A program made the position numbers and the translations under genes. DNA of 33,028 bases from Chara braunii (Eukaryota; Streptophyta; Charophyceae; Charales; Characeae): NCBI GenBank assembly GCA_003427395.1, contig BFEA01000076.1:2854149-2887176 (forward strand). Reading direction: 5' to 3'. A model generated the notes under the pieces. The model had not been told where the DNA came from and ran no database searches. It was given only the letters and a program-made list of their open reading frames with translations. Shown here one piece after another: positions 20,335 through 29,720 of this stretch; position 1 is the first letter of the stretch; the number at the start of each line of letters is the position of its first letter.

Positions 20335-23228
20335 TTAAATGGAGGAGAAAGTCGAAACCCATGCGTCCCAGACTCCACCCCTGCTATTAGAAAACCCCTT
20401 TAGAGCCTTGAGAAAAGAGTGCTTGGGAAAGCCTTTAAGTCGGAGCTCCCATCTCAGAACGAGCAAACTGTAGCCCACCCCTCTGTTGTCGGAGGAGTGG
20501 GCTAAAATTCGGCTGAAGTGGCACAAAAGGACGCCCTTCTTGAGCTGAGGCGGACCGAAGGAGAGGAAGTCTTGCGTAGAGAGAATACGAATGGGATGGG
20601 TAGAAAAAATAAAGTTTTGGTTTTTCATAGTGGCGATGCATCGTACAGAGGGTAGAAGACTAGAGGAGGTAATTCGACAACCGAGAAAATCCCAGCTGCC
20701 CGACCCATCATCTGTTCTCAAAAGGGAGAGGTTATCATCATAAGTTCTCAGAAAGGCAGAATAGATGGTGCAGACTTTCCTGAGGTAAAGGGGAGAAATT
20801 CTGGGGAAGGATAGAAAAATACCGACATCCGCATTCCAGTAAGGAAACGAGCGTCTGAACCTAAGGAAAAAATCATCAAAAACTCGTTGAAGGAGCATAG
20901 CAGACAAGCTAAAGAAGGGCTAGAGCTCTTGCCCATGGGAACACCGATGATCTGTCTTAAAATTGAAGATCCCGCCTTGACGAACGTGTTGTCGAGTTCG
21001 AACTGAACAACTTTGACCACAGAGGAGAGTCGGATGCGGACCCATCCAACGCCAGGTGTCTTCTTTGAGAAGGAGGTTTTTTCCCCACATTTGTTGATGC
21101 CGATGGTGGTGACACCTTTGTCAGTAAACACACGAGTGATCCAATCGACAGATTGCAGAATGGAGGCATGGGGTAATTTTGTAAACATTTCCTTGATGTC
21201 AAAACTAGCAGACGGAAGAAACCCTTCTGGGCGCCTACTCAGAACCCGGTTGAAAGACACAACTTTGTTCTTAACCAAGGTCGTAGATCTCAGGTTGAAG
21301 TGGGGTTGGCGTGGCAAGGCCCATAGTAAGGAGTTGATAGTACGACCGATGAGACGACACGACTTGGAGGTTGGTTCGGAAAAGGAGGGGGAGATGGGCC
21401 GCCATCGTGCTATATCCTTGTGCTTAGGTATCACATAGCAAGAACCAATCCTACCCTTAGAGTCCCAGGGAGCGAGCTGAGAGCATCGTGACATCTTATA
21501 CTCTAGTTTAATACCTGCCAGAATCTGGGTCTCATCCCTTGAATCTATCACAAAGCCCTGGTTATTCAAGAAGAGTTGTCTCATGGCGTCATAATAAATG
21601 AGCTTGCAGCAGACATACGTATCGCTGGAGTTATGATCAATCGGCATAACCGCCAGATTATCCAGTTTGTCCAACCATAACATATCGTTGGTAGAGAGGC
21701 ACAGGGATTTCGAAGACCTGGAATATTGTCTGAAGCAAGACGACCAAACTGATTCTTGGATCCGCACAAAAGAACTTCTGGGCACCCTGAACAAAGAGGA
21801 ATAGACCGCACCTTTGACGTTCTTAGCAGAGATGTGCGAGAGTGGTTTACAGACGTTGTTAGAGTTCTTGAGGGTGTGGGGAAAAATATCTAACTCAGAA
21901 AACCGAAAAGAGACACGATGGTTGTCATTGCGAGGAAACTCAGGTGGGGAACGAGAGCATAAGCAAATATCAGTTATTTGTCTTGCGCAGACACGATGAT
22001 TGTGAATCAATTTACCAGTAGACTTACTCATGGTCCATACGACCTTTATTCTAGAAATGAGGAAATCAGCGACGCAGTCAACACTGACGCATTTCCTAAT
22101 AATCTTTTTTGCGGCATTGGCCACTGCAACCTTACTAACATAATCATCATATTTGAGCTTGATAACGAGGGGACTGACACAAGGAAATCCTGCTTTTCTA
22201 GTCACAAGTGGTCCGATAATTCCCTTCAATGCCCTTTTTGTTCGGTTAGTGAAGAACACTTAAATCGAGTTGAATAGCTTGATCAAATTAGGAAGCGAAA
22301 AGGTAGACAAAAACTTCCTAGTCCATGGTAGTTGCAAAAGCGTGATAAGAACAAATTTCCTTCTGAGTCTGACGTTGAAGTGGCGGCGAATGCAGATCAA
22401 ATACAAAAATCCACCAGCCAAAATTTCATACTTAAGAAACTTTAACAGAGTCGTGCGTCCATTCACCTCCACAGTTGAGAGACAAAAAATTCTAACTATT
22501 CGACTCTAAGCATCACAAAAAATATTTCCTCCTAAGCAACGAACACTATCATACGAAACATTGGAATCGATGCAGGCGTTTAAGGAGGAAATCAAAGAAT
22601 AGGAAGGGCGGGAATGAGTGCTGGGAAGGAGTGCACTACCAGGACATACTTCAAAAGTGATTATCCGGTGGTCAGAGTCAGAGCAGCGAGCTGAACCTGA
22701 TAACCTCCGAGTCAAAGCTAGACGTTCCCTGCGTCCTACCTGCTTGCATCCGTTCGTCTTACGCTTCCCTCGAGAATTCAGAGATGGAGACCAAAGCGAA
22801 ATAAGGGAAGATTCCACGTTCCGAACCTCCTCGTCAGACGGAAAAGCAACAGGAATAGCAACGTAATTAGAGGAACCTTTCTTTCTAAACCGCTGTCGAA
22901 GTCGATGGTTCCTACGGTTCGTCCCATTAAGAGATAGACTATCGTGTTCACACCATCGAACAGAGATGGAACGGGCCGTCGAGCCTACGTATGTAGGACG
23001 AAACGAAGGAGAAATCAAACCATAGACGCATGAAGAGCAGGGAAGGAAGAGATCGTAGCCAACGTGAAATAGATCAGACCAAATACCAATATACTTGTTC
23101 ACCCATGCAAACTGTTTGAAAAAAGCCAAACACAAAAATAAGAAGCGCGCCCAGGCTTCCAACATTTCTTTCCGAACACCATGAAAGACGTGGTTGGAAC
23201 CTAACTTAACAGTAAGATCCCAGTAGTA
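20335..23228 (-). pseudogene. PLE ORF2: GIY-YIG endonuclease + reverse transcriptase, with stops and a frameshift
   Basis: The frame opens after a TGA at 23229; the first ATG is at 23165 but conserved-looking sequence (LGSNHVFHGVRKEM) starts before it. GIY-YIG domain ~23030-22730: VYGLI (GIY), TYVGST (YIG), VRW (Arg), EH (His), NVESSLI (catalytic Glu) and PSLN (Asn) are all present. Two in-frame stops follow, TAG at 22508-22506 and TAA at 22262-22260. The RT part has SCYVIPKHKDIARWRPIS, motif A FDIKEMFTKLPH (~21206-21175), motif B GVPMGKSSSPSLA (~20951-20913) and, after a frame change near 20880-20910, motif C in RTYDDNLSLL (Asp-Asp at ~20740-20734) and DFLGCRI. The order nuclease then RT is permuted relative to canonical Penelope. 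The protein would nick target DNA and copy element RNA in target-primed fashion. About 965 residues if intact; this copy cannot make it. Confidence 0.87.
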
Positions 23229-23255
23229 TCATAGATCAGTAAGATCTACAAATCA

Positions 23256-24842
23256 TCAAGAGGGGTTTTCCTCTTGGATATCCGCATCGATATTGTCAAG
23301 GCCGTTGTCCTCAGATTGGTCGCCGTAGGCACCACGCGCTCTGATCTCAGCAAGGTCAGTCGAAGCTTGTTTCTTGTTAAAGTACTTAATGTTGTCGGCT
23401 TTGCACAGTGATTCCAGTTGATACTTCGTTTTGTTCAGGAGTTTTTTCTTGAGATCTTCCACGTATCTGACGCACCCATCCTTTCCGGAAGACGCAACCG
23501 CCGCCTTCTTCCCCGGAATGACTCGATTGAAGCCTAGGGGTTCATCTCCAAGCGATCGTCTAGGTGGGGACAACGATCTTCTTCGTCGTACCTGATTACC
23601 CGCAACAGAAGCAAACATATCGGCAAGTCTTGCAGAAAAGCGATTCACTCCCGGAGTCTTATCGACAGACTTCCCTCGAGAGGAGCAGGCTTCAGAGCCC
23701 GACACCTTCTTCCTATTGTCAACGGAGGGAGGAGGGGGAGGGGGCGAAGGTGGAGGAGGAGGAGGGGAAGGGGGAGGGGGAGGGGGAGGGGGTGGGGAAG
23801 GGGGAGGAGGAGGTGGAGGAGGATGAGGAGGGGGAGGATTGGTAGAACGTTGCGGGGGTGCAGATGAAGATGGAGGCGGGGGGGGATGAGAAGAAAGTGG
23901 TGGATCTGAAGTAGCCGGGCCCGGAGCAGAGACGGGGATAGAAGTTATGGAGGCACTGAGCTTCTCTACAAGGTCCATAACACGACGCATGACATTCGCC
24001 TGAGAATCCTGAGAGCGCTTGACGTTGTCAATCTCCATCAGCAGCAGTCCAGCATCGATCCCGCTGAAGGTAGCGCCCACATTTTTGGTAGGTCCCGTCG
24101 CACGGGGCTTCCCATTCGCCGGTTGGAACGGGGGAGATCCCTCCATCTCCAGTTGCCCACGTTTCCGGTTGTCTGCAACATCGATGACCATCTCCTTACT
24201 CTTCTTGCTGTGAACAGGATCCGAGATCGCTTTCTCTATTTCTTTCCAGATCTTCTTGCTCTCCTCCTCCGTCCTAGCTTGATGCTGCTTGTCGAGTTCT
24301 TCCATTTTGGAGTTGATTAAGCGAGCCATCCTCGCCTCCTTCTCAGCCTCACGAGCCTCTTCTTCCTCCAGTCGCTTCTTCTCTTCTTCCTTCATGATCC
24401 GATTCTGTTCCTCTCGTAAGCGGCGATCATCCTCTTCGCGACGCCGGTCTTTCTCCTCCCTCCTGTCATTCACCAACTCCCTTAATAGCAGAACAACCTC
24501 TCAGTCGGAAGATCGCGGCCTTGGAGCCCAAGCAGCCCCTGAAGGTAAGGTCGCCGTGCTAGAGTTGGCGCGATATGGCACGATGGCACTCAAGGAAGCC
24601 GAAGGGAGGGTAAGTGAAAGCGCTTGACTCAGCGGTGGCGCCGAAGGAGAGAAAGATGCTTGAAGCTGCGCCTGAGGCGGGGGAGGAAGATACGAGGGAC
24701 CTGGAGCGACCCGAGACACCAGAGTTCCTGAAATCAAGCCATCCTGACGATGCAGATAGGGACATTTTCTGATATAGTGTCCTTGCTGTCAGCAGTGGTA
24801 GCAGACCCTCTCCGTCGGGGGAAACTGTCCACCGTCCGCCAT
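23256..24842 (-). pseudogene. PLE ORF1: Gag-like zinc-knuckle/coiled-coil protein (two in-frame TGA)
   Basis: Starts at ATG 24842 (MADGGQFPP). Residues 14-27 form a CCHC zinc knuckle (C-x2-C-x4-H-x4-C), with a TGA at 24791-24789 just after the second Cys. A Pro/Ser/Ala-rich stretch is followed by a second TGA at 24503-24501, then a highly charged Glu/Arg/Lys coiled coil (~residues 118-205), a hydrophobic MEIDNVKRSQ helix, a long polyproline linker (~23700-23890) and a basic C-terminal part with a SAP-like helix pair (KTKYQLESLCKADNI...KKQASTDLAEIRA). It ends TGA-TGA at 23258-23253. About 528 codons. The knuckle suggests nucleic-acid binding and the coiled coil oligomerisation, the usual Gag jobs. 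It is in the same frame as ORF2, so a fused polyprotein is possible. Confidence 0.78.
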
Positions 24843-25255
24843 ATCAGCAGGTAGGAAGAGCCCACACGAAGATACTAACGACAGCGTTGGTTCTCAATTC
24901 AGGAAGACGATGAGCAAGTTCTCGTACAAAACAGGAAAGACAACCAACAAAGCACGAATCAATGAGACACGGGTCACGCGACTGACATCGAATTACCAAT
25001 CGGAAGTAAATAACAGAAGCCAAACAATGGATAAGAGAAAAACGAAGAAGAAGCAAGTGAGGAAAGGAAAGGAAGAAAGAAGAGGAGGAAGACGAGTTAA
25101 AGAAATATGAATGCAAGAGGACTTCAGCGTTCAATAAAGCATATGTTACGAATAACCCCGAAGGGAGGGGTAGAGCTTGGGTGAAACCACGCTCTATCGT
25201 GCGGCAACACCAGTCTGCGACTGACGAAGTGGTTAGGCCGCTACCACAGGTAAAG
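24843..25255 (-). other. PLE leader between pseudo-LTR and ORF1
   Basis: About 410 bp with no convincing coding frame. The middle is pyrimidine-rich on the sense strand. Confidence 0.6.
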
Positions 25256-25691
25256 GGACGCAACACCGAATACGCAAAGCCTCGAGGGCATTATAGGGTG
25301 AGTGAGAAACGAAGATGAGTACTGGTAGCAACAACAGAGAAAGGTATCAAAGACGAAAGGAGACAAAGTAAACAGAGATGTTCACCGAGCAGGAGAGGAA
25401 TTGGAACGAAAAAGAAAGAGAGAAGGACCAGAGGTGGGCAGAGAAAGCCATAGACAGGTAGACGCAAAAATTAGACACTCTTGTTCAAAAATATGTGAGA
25501 GTACAAAGAGCACCAACTGGCGGTAGTCCAAACGCGTTTCGGCCGTTCCGCCAGAAACGGCCTCATCAGTGGACAGAAAAAAGCGATTACCTATCGCATA
25601 CAACACCGTTTTTAAATAGCGAAATCATCGAAATTTTCACGAGACCATACCTAGCCAAAAACACCAAAGACAAACTACGAGACATTCACTG
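25256..25691 (-). repeat. PLE pseudo-LTR, 5' copy
   Basis: Direct partner of 18673-19123, about 436 bp. It precedes ORF1 on the sense strand and contains a hammerhead motif at 25526-25574. Confidence 0.92.
25526..25574 (-). ncRNA. Type I hammerhead ribozyme (5' pseudo-LTR)
   Basis: Minus strand: GTCCA (stem I), CTGATGA, GGCCGTT/AACGGCC stem II (7 perfect pairs) with loop TCTGGCGG, GAAA, ACGCGT giving a minimal stem III, cleavage triplet GTT, TGGAC. Loop II (CTGGCGG) is complementary over 7 bases to CCGCCAG just downstream (25523-25517), a possible tertiary pairing. In PLEs such ribozymes would process tandem transcripts. Confidence 0.9.
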
Positions 25692-25698
25692 CAGGGGG

Positions 25699-26640
25699 AG
25701 TGAGTGAGTTGGCTGTCAGTAGGGACTTCCACTGACAGGTTCCTATTGTCCAAAAAGGAGGGGAAAAAAAAAAAAAAAAAGTCTTACCGGTTAAAAACGA
25801 CCGATTGAGAAGATACATTCGTTACCAGATACATTCTTGAATATGGCGATTGCAAATAACATTGATTTTTTTTTTTAATTTTGCATAGAAAATCAAGGAA
25901 AATCAAGACCCTATGCAACCGAGATACAACGGATTGCATAGGGGAGGGGAAACACATATTTTAGGTGCATCCGAAGTCAATATTGAGCCCGAATGCACTT
26001 GAAAGTTAGCCATTTCTTTTTCCTTTAATTTTGGGCTATTTGTGGGGCAATGAGACTAAAAAATTGACCCCTATTGCAGTCTGAGTTACAACAGACTGCA
26101 TGGGGAAGGGAAAACACATACTTTAGTTGCATCCGAAGCCAATATTGAGCCGGGATGCACTTGAAAATTGAGCGTTTCATTTTCTTTCAATTTGCGGCAA
26201 GTTGTGGGGTTGTGGGACTAGGAAAATGACCACAGTTGCAGTCCGAGAAATAACGGACTGCATAGGGATGCCTAGGCCAAGAGAAAATGAGCCATGACAA
26301 ACCCAAAATGCTAGAAGATAATGACTTCGACATGAGGCAAGTAGAGACGGTAAACGACAACCATGAGAATATCGCGACCGAGAATAATCGGCGCACATGA
26401 GGCTCTTGAGGAAGGGATATTGGAACTGTTAGAGACAAGGAGGTTCCAAAATAAAAATAGCACGTCGTCCGGAACGATGCCGGAGACAAAATGAGCCCAA
26501 ATAAAAATAGTCGAAAAATGAGACATGCGCCGAAGGGATTACCGGTGGGACAATAAAATGGAACTAATATGGGGAAAGTGGAGGGGACTTGGGATATCAT
26601 CGGGGAACCATGAATAAACATAAGGGATGGTCATGCAAAG
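25699..26640. repeat. Right part of hairpin-rich host repeat with 161-bp tandem units
   Basis: Continues the host repeat beyond the PLE: aggttcctattgtcc here matches caggtccctattgtg at ~27155. From ~25905 a unit of 161-162 bp recurs (starts of its hairpin at 25914, 26075, 26237) with gcatccgaag-caatattgagcc and aaacacata-ttta-gtgcatcc. Hairpins: CTGTCAGT/ACTGACAG (25713-25738), TGCAGTCTG/CAGACTGCA (26075-26100), TGCAGTCCG/CGGACTGCA (26237-26262). No coding sequence is recognised. Confidence 0.7.
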
Positions 26641-27600
26641 GAAGCAACACCGCCGAGATCAAGATCTACACGGTGAAAAATATTAACACCACTAGTGCAA
26701 GCACTAGTAAGATCAAGTGGGAGCGCCGGGAGAGAAAAAAAAAACAAAATAATGATGATGGAGGGGTTGCCCAGCAGTCCGAGATATCTCGGGCTAGCTA
26801 GGCATGAGAAAATATAGCCCCAAGGGGCTAAACAAAGGAAAAAGGTTGTCAAAAGAAAATTGGAGCAAAGGGGGATCAAAATTAAGACTAACGGAGACAA
26901 AATGAAGCCCCTTTTAGTGTGGGGGCTTCACTATTATAATCCGAAATATAACGGTCAACTGTTGAGTCTGAATCTGGCCATAGATGAAGATCCATGGCAT
27001 AGAAAAAGACTCAACAACCACTTGATACTTGTCACATCATAAATAAAATAAAAGGAAAAAAATAAAAGAAAATGGATGGAGAATAAGACAAAGGGGGAAA
27101 AAAGGGTTGAGGAGAATGTGCCGGCCAGTTGGGATTGACACATTAAGGACTGGCAGGTCCCTATTGTGACCTCATCCCTCCAAGATTCGAGGAGGGCAAT
27201 CCGAATTGCAGAGACATGACCCTTGGGGCATTATCTCTGCAATATCTGAACTAAAAAGACGAAATTGAGAGAAAAAGGAATATGACCGTTTTTTTTTGGG
27301 CCATGGATATGAGATTGAAGGAGAGAATATGGCCATTCTCGATAAGGTCAACTCAAACGGCCAACTCCGGAATGAGTTGGCAACCCAAAATTGAAAGAAA
27401 CAAAAGAAAGAAAAAAACAAAATTTAGCCCAAAAAGAAGGCCAGACGTAAAAAAAAACTGAAAAATTCAGCTTAGGGACTCAAATTTGAAGAAAGGGCTA
27501 CTTGGGGGTGACACGTAATATTACTGGCCTTGGATCTCAGCCAGATCCAAGGTTGAAAAGGCACCGAGGCATGAAAAAATACCTCGGCCTACCAAAAATA
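26630..27600. repeat. Second copy of hairpin-rich host repeat
   Basis: 26630-27095 parallels 18180-18655, and 27130-27175 parallels ~25712-25755. Perfect or near-perfect inverted repeats follow one another: 26691-26708, 26776-26795, 26815-26830, 26903-26930, 27205-27243 (10 bp), 27360-27381 (8 bp), 27528-27552 (10 bp), 27563-27586. No coding sequence is recognised on either strand. Confidence 0.7.
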
Positions 27601-28251
27601 GGGTACAAACTGAAAAAATCGAGAAAAAAACTCACTAGGCCTTTTTCTCTCAAGCGGGGTTGCCCCTTACCTACCACTCAGACTGCATGTATTTGGCCAA
27701 AATGAGGCCTAGGTACCCCCGAAGAGGCCTAGTGGTGGGTATTTGCCTTGGGGGGACCTCGGTTCACTTGGAGGCATACAGGGCGGCCCATGGGCTGACA
27801 AACACTCCGATTTCAGCCTACATAAGCTGAGAGAGCAGCATAGCACACTCACAATTGCATGAGGTATGCCCATGCTGAGCGCATAGGAGCACTTATCTCA
27901 CTTGGAGTAAGGAGAGGGGAACCCCAAGCAGTTTGGGAGTTTATAGGAGACTGTGGACTAGTGTTGGGAGCTCTAGAGGCTGGTGGTAGTGAGACTGACC
28001 TAGCAGGGTGGCCCGCCATAGCCCCCAGACTGTGAGGAAGGAAAAACTAGAGAGAGTCTTATTAACCCTCATTCAGGGAAGGACTCCATAGGCAATGGTG
28101 ATAGGAGTTTGTCATAGCTAGGAGAGGACTGAGGAAGAGGAATTGTAAAGGCTTGAGGAAGAAGGGAGTCATAGCCAAGTAAGGGAAAACTTCTTCAAGA
28201 TTGATACTTCAACACCAAGATACTAGAGGAGGTGAGTGGATAGACGGAAAA
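27600..28251. other. Unassigned region
   Basis: No open frame with family motifs. Contains a repeated aggcctag word near 27705-27735. It may be a continuation of the preceding repeat. Confidence 0.5.
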
Positions 28252-28415
28252 TCTTCTTCTTCTTCTTCTTCTTCTTCTTCTTCTTCTTCTTCGTCTCCTT
28301 CTTCTTCTTCTTCTTCTTCTTCTTCTTCTTCTTTGTCTTCGTCTTTCTTTTAATTTTCCTTTTTTTTTTTTNTTTTTTTTTTTTTTTTTTTTTTTTTCTT
28401 ATTATTATTATTATT
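28252..28415. repeat. (TTC)n, poly-T and (ATT)n simple sequence
   Basis: TTC runs at 28252-28334 with gtc interruptions, T-run at 28360-28397 (one N at 28372), then ATT units to about 28413. The Phe-rich frame across it is an artefact. Confidence 0.95.
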
Positions 28416-28553
28416 TTTATTCCCCCCCTTCCCTTTCTTCCCCCCCTTCTTTTTCTCCTACCTACATTCTCTTTTGTTCTTCTTCCTCATCTTCTCCCTC
28501 TCCATAGATACTTTCCAAAGCTTAGAGTACGCAGTACGAGGCTTTGTCACTAG

Positions 28554-29720
28554 TAATGGTCTTCCCATGGACTCATCCTTCACTCCCATGTAAATCGCCA
28601 CTTTCCATTTTGTGATTTCATGCATGAGAGTGAGCGAAACTCACCATCCCTTCACTTTCTCTCAATTTTCTCACTTGGTAGCAAATCGCAACTTTGGTTT
28701 GTGCTCATTCTGGTGTTTTGGATAATCTTTCACTCTTGTTTAGTCCATTCCTTCACTCCCACGTAAATCGTCACTTTTCATTTTGTGATTTTATGCATCC
28801 CTTCACTTTTTCTCCATTTTTCACTTGGTAGCAAATCGCAACTTTGGTTTGTGCTCATTTTAGTGTTGTGGATGATCTTTCGCTCTTGTTTTGTCAGTTC
28901 CTTCACTCCCTTGTAAATCGTCAATTTTCATTTTTGTGATTTTATGCATCCCTTCATTTTTTCTCCATCTCTTCACTTAGTAGTAAATCACAACTTTGGT
29001 TTGTGCCCATTCTAGTGTTTTGGATGATCTTTCACTCTTATTTTGCCCATTCCTTCAGTCCTATGTAAATCGTCACTTCCCATTTTGTGATTTCATGCAT
29101 GAGAGTGAGTTTCACCCACTCTCCCTTCACTTTCTTTCAATTTTCTCACTTGGTAGCAAATCACAACTTTGGTTAGTGCTCATTCTAGTGTTTTGGATGA
29201 TCTTTCACACTTCTTTGTCCATTTCTTCACTCCCATGTAAATCGTTATTTTCCATTTTGTGATTTCATACATGAGAGTGAGTGACTCTCCCTTCACCTTC
29301 TCTCAATCTCTTCCATTAGTAGTGAATCGCAACTTTGGCTTGTGCTCATTCTTGTGTTTTATATGATCTTTCACTCTTGTTTTGTCAATTCCTTCACTCC
29401 ATGTAAATCACCACTTTCCATTTTGTAATTTCATGCATGAGAGTGAATTTTACTCATTCTCCCTTCACTTTCTCTCCATTTTCTTACCAGGTAGCAAATC
29501 GCAACTTTGATTTATGTTCATTCTAGTGTTTTGGATGATCTTTTACTCTTGTTTAGTCCATTCATCCACTCCCATGTGAATCGCCACTTTCTATTTTGTG
29601 GTTTCATGCGTGAGAGAGATTTTCACTCACTCTCCCTTCACTTTCTCTCTAGTTCTTCCTTTGGTGATAAATCGCAACTTTGTTTTGTACTCATTCTAGT
29701 GTTTGTGAAATCTCATATTC
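28554..29720. repeat. Satellite A, units of ~151 or ~172 bp
   Basis: The block caactttggtttgtgctcat recurs at 28689, 28839, 28991, 29164, 29330, 29502 and 29674: steps 150, 152, 173, 166, 172 and 172 bp. Longer units carry a 21-23-bp palindromic insert of the type gagagtgagtttcactcactctc after atgcat; short units lack it. Open frames of 60-90 codons in it are by-products. Confidence 0.9.

Larger units (their letters stand above)
18656..25698 (-). mobile_element. Penelope-like retroelement with N-terminal GIY-YIG nuclease and hammerhead ribozymes (decayed)
   Basis: Sense strand is minus. Order: 5' pseudo-LTR (25691-25256), leader, Gag-like ORF1 (24842-23256), ORF2 with GIY-YIG then reverse transcriptase (23228-20335), a ~1.2-kb 3' region with a (CT)n tract and assembly gap, and 3' pseudo-LTR (19123-18673). 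Direct terminal repeats with hammerhead ribozymes plus a GIY-YIG/RT protein are hallmarks of Penelope-like elements. The nuclease precedes the RT, as in the Chlamys/Naiad-type clade and unlike canonical Penelope, where it is C-terminal. A possible target duplication AGTGAGTGAG occurs at 18646-18655 and 25699-25708, but it is low complexity. Several in-frame stops and one frameshift make this copy inactive. Confidence 0.88.

Noticed and set aside
25905-26300. CRISPR-like array from evenly spaced palindromes
   Set aside because: Units are 161 bp and similar throughout, without short identical repeats and unique spacers; the context is eukaryotic.
28236-28553. Phe-rich membrane-like protein
   Set aside because: Encoded entirely by TTC and poly-T simple sequence.
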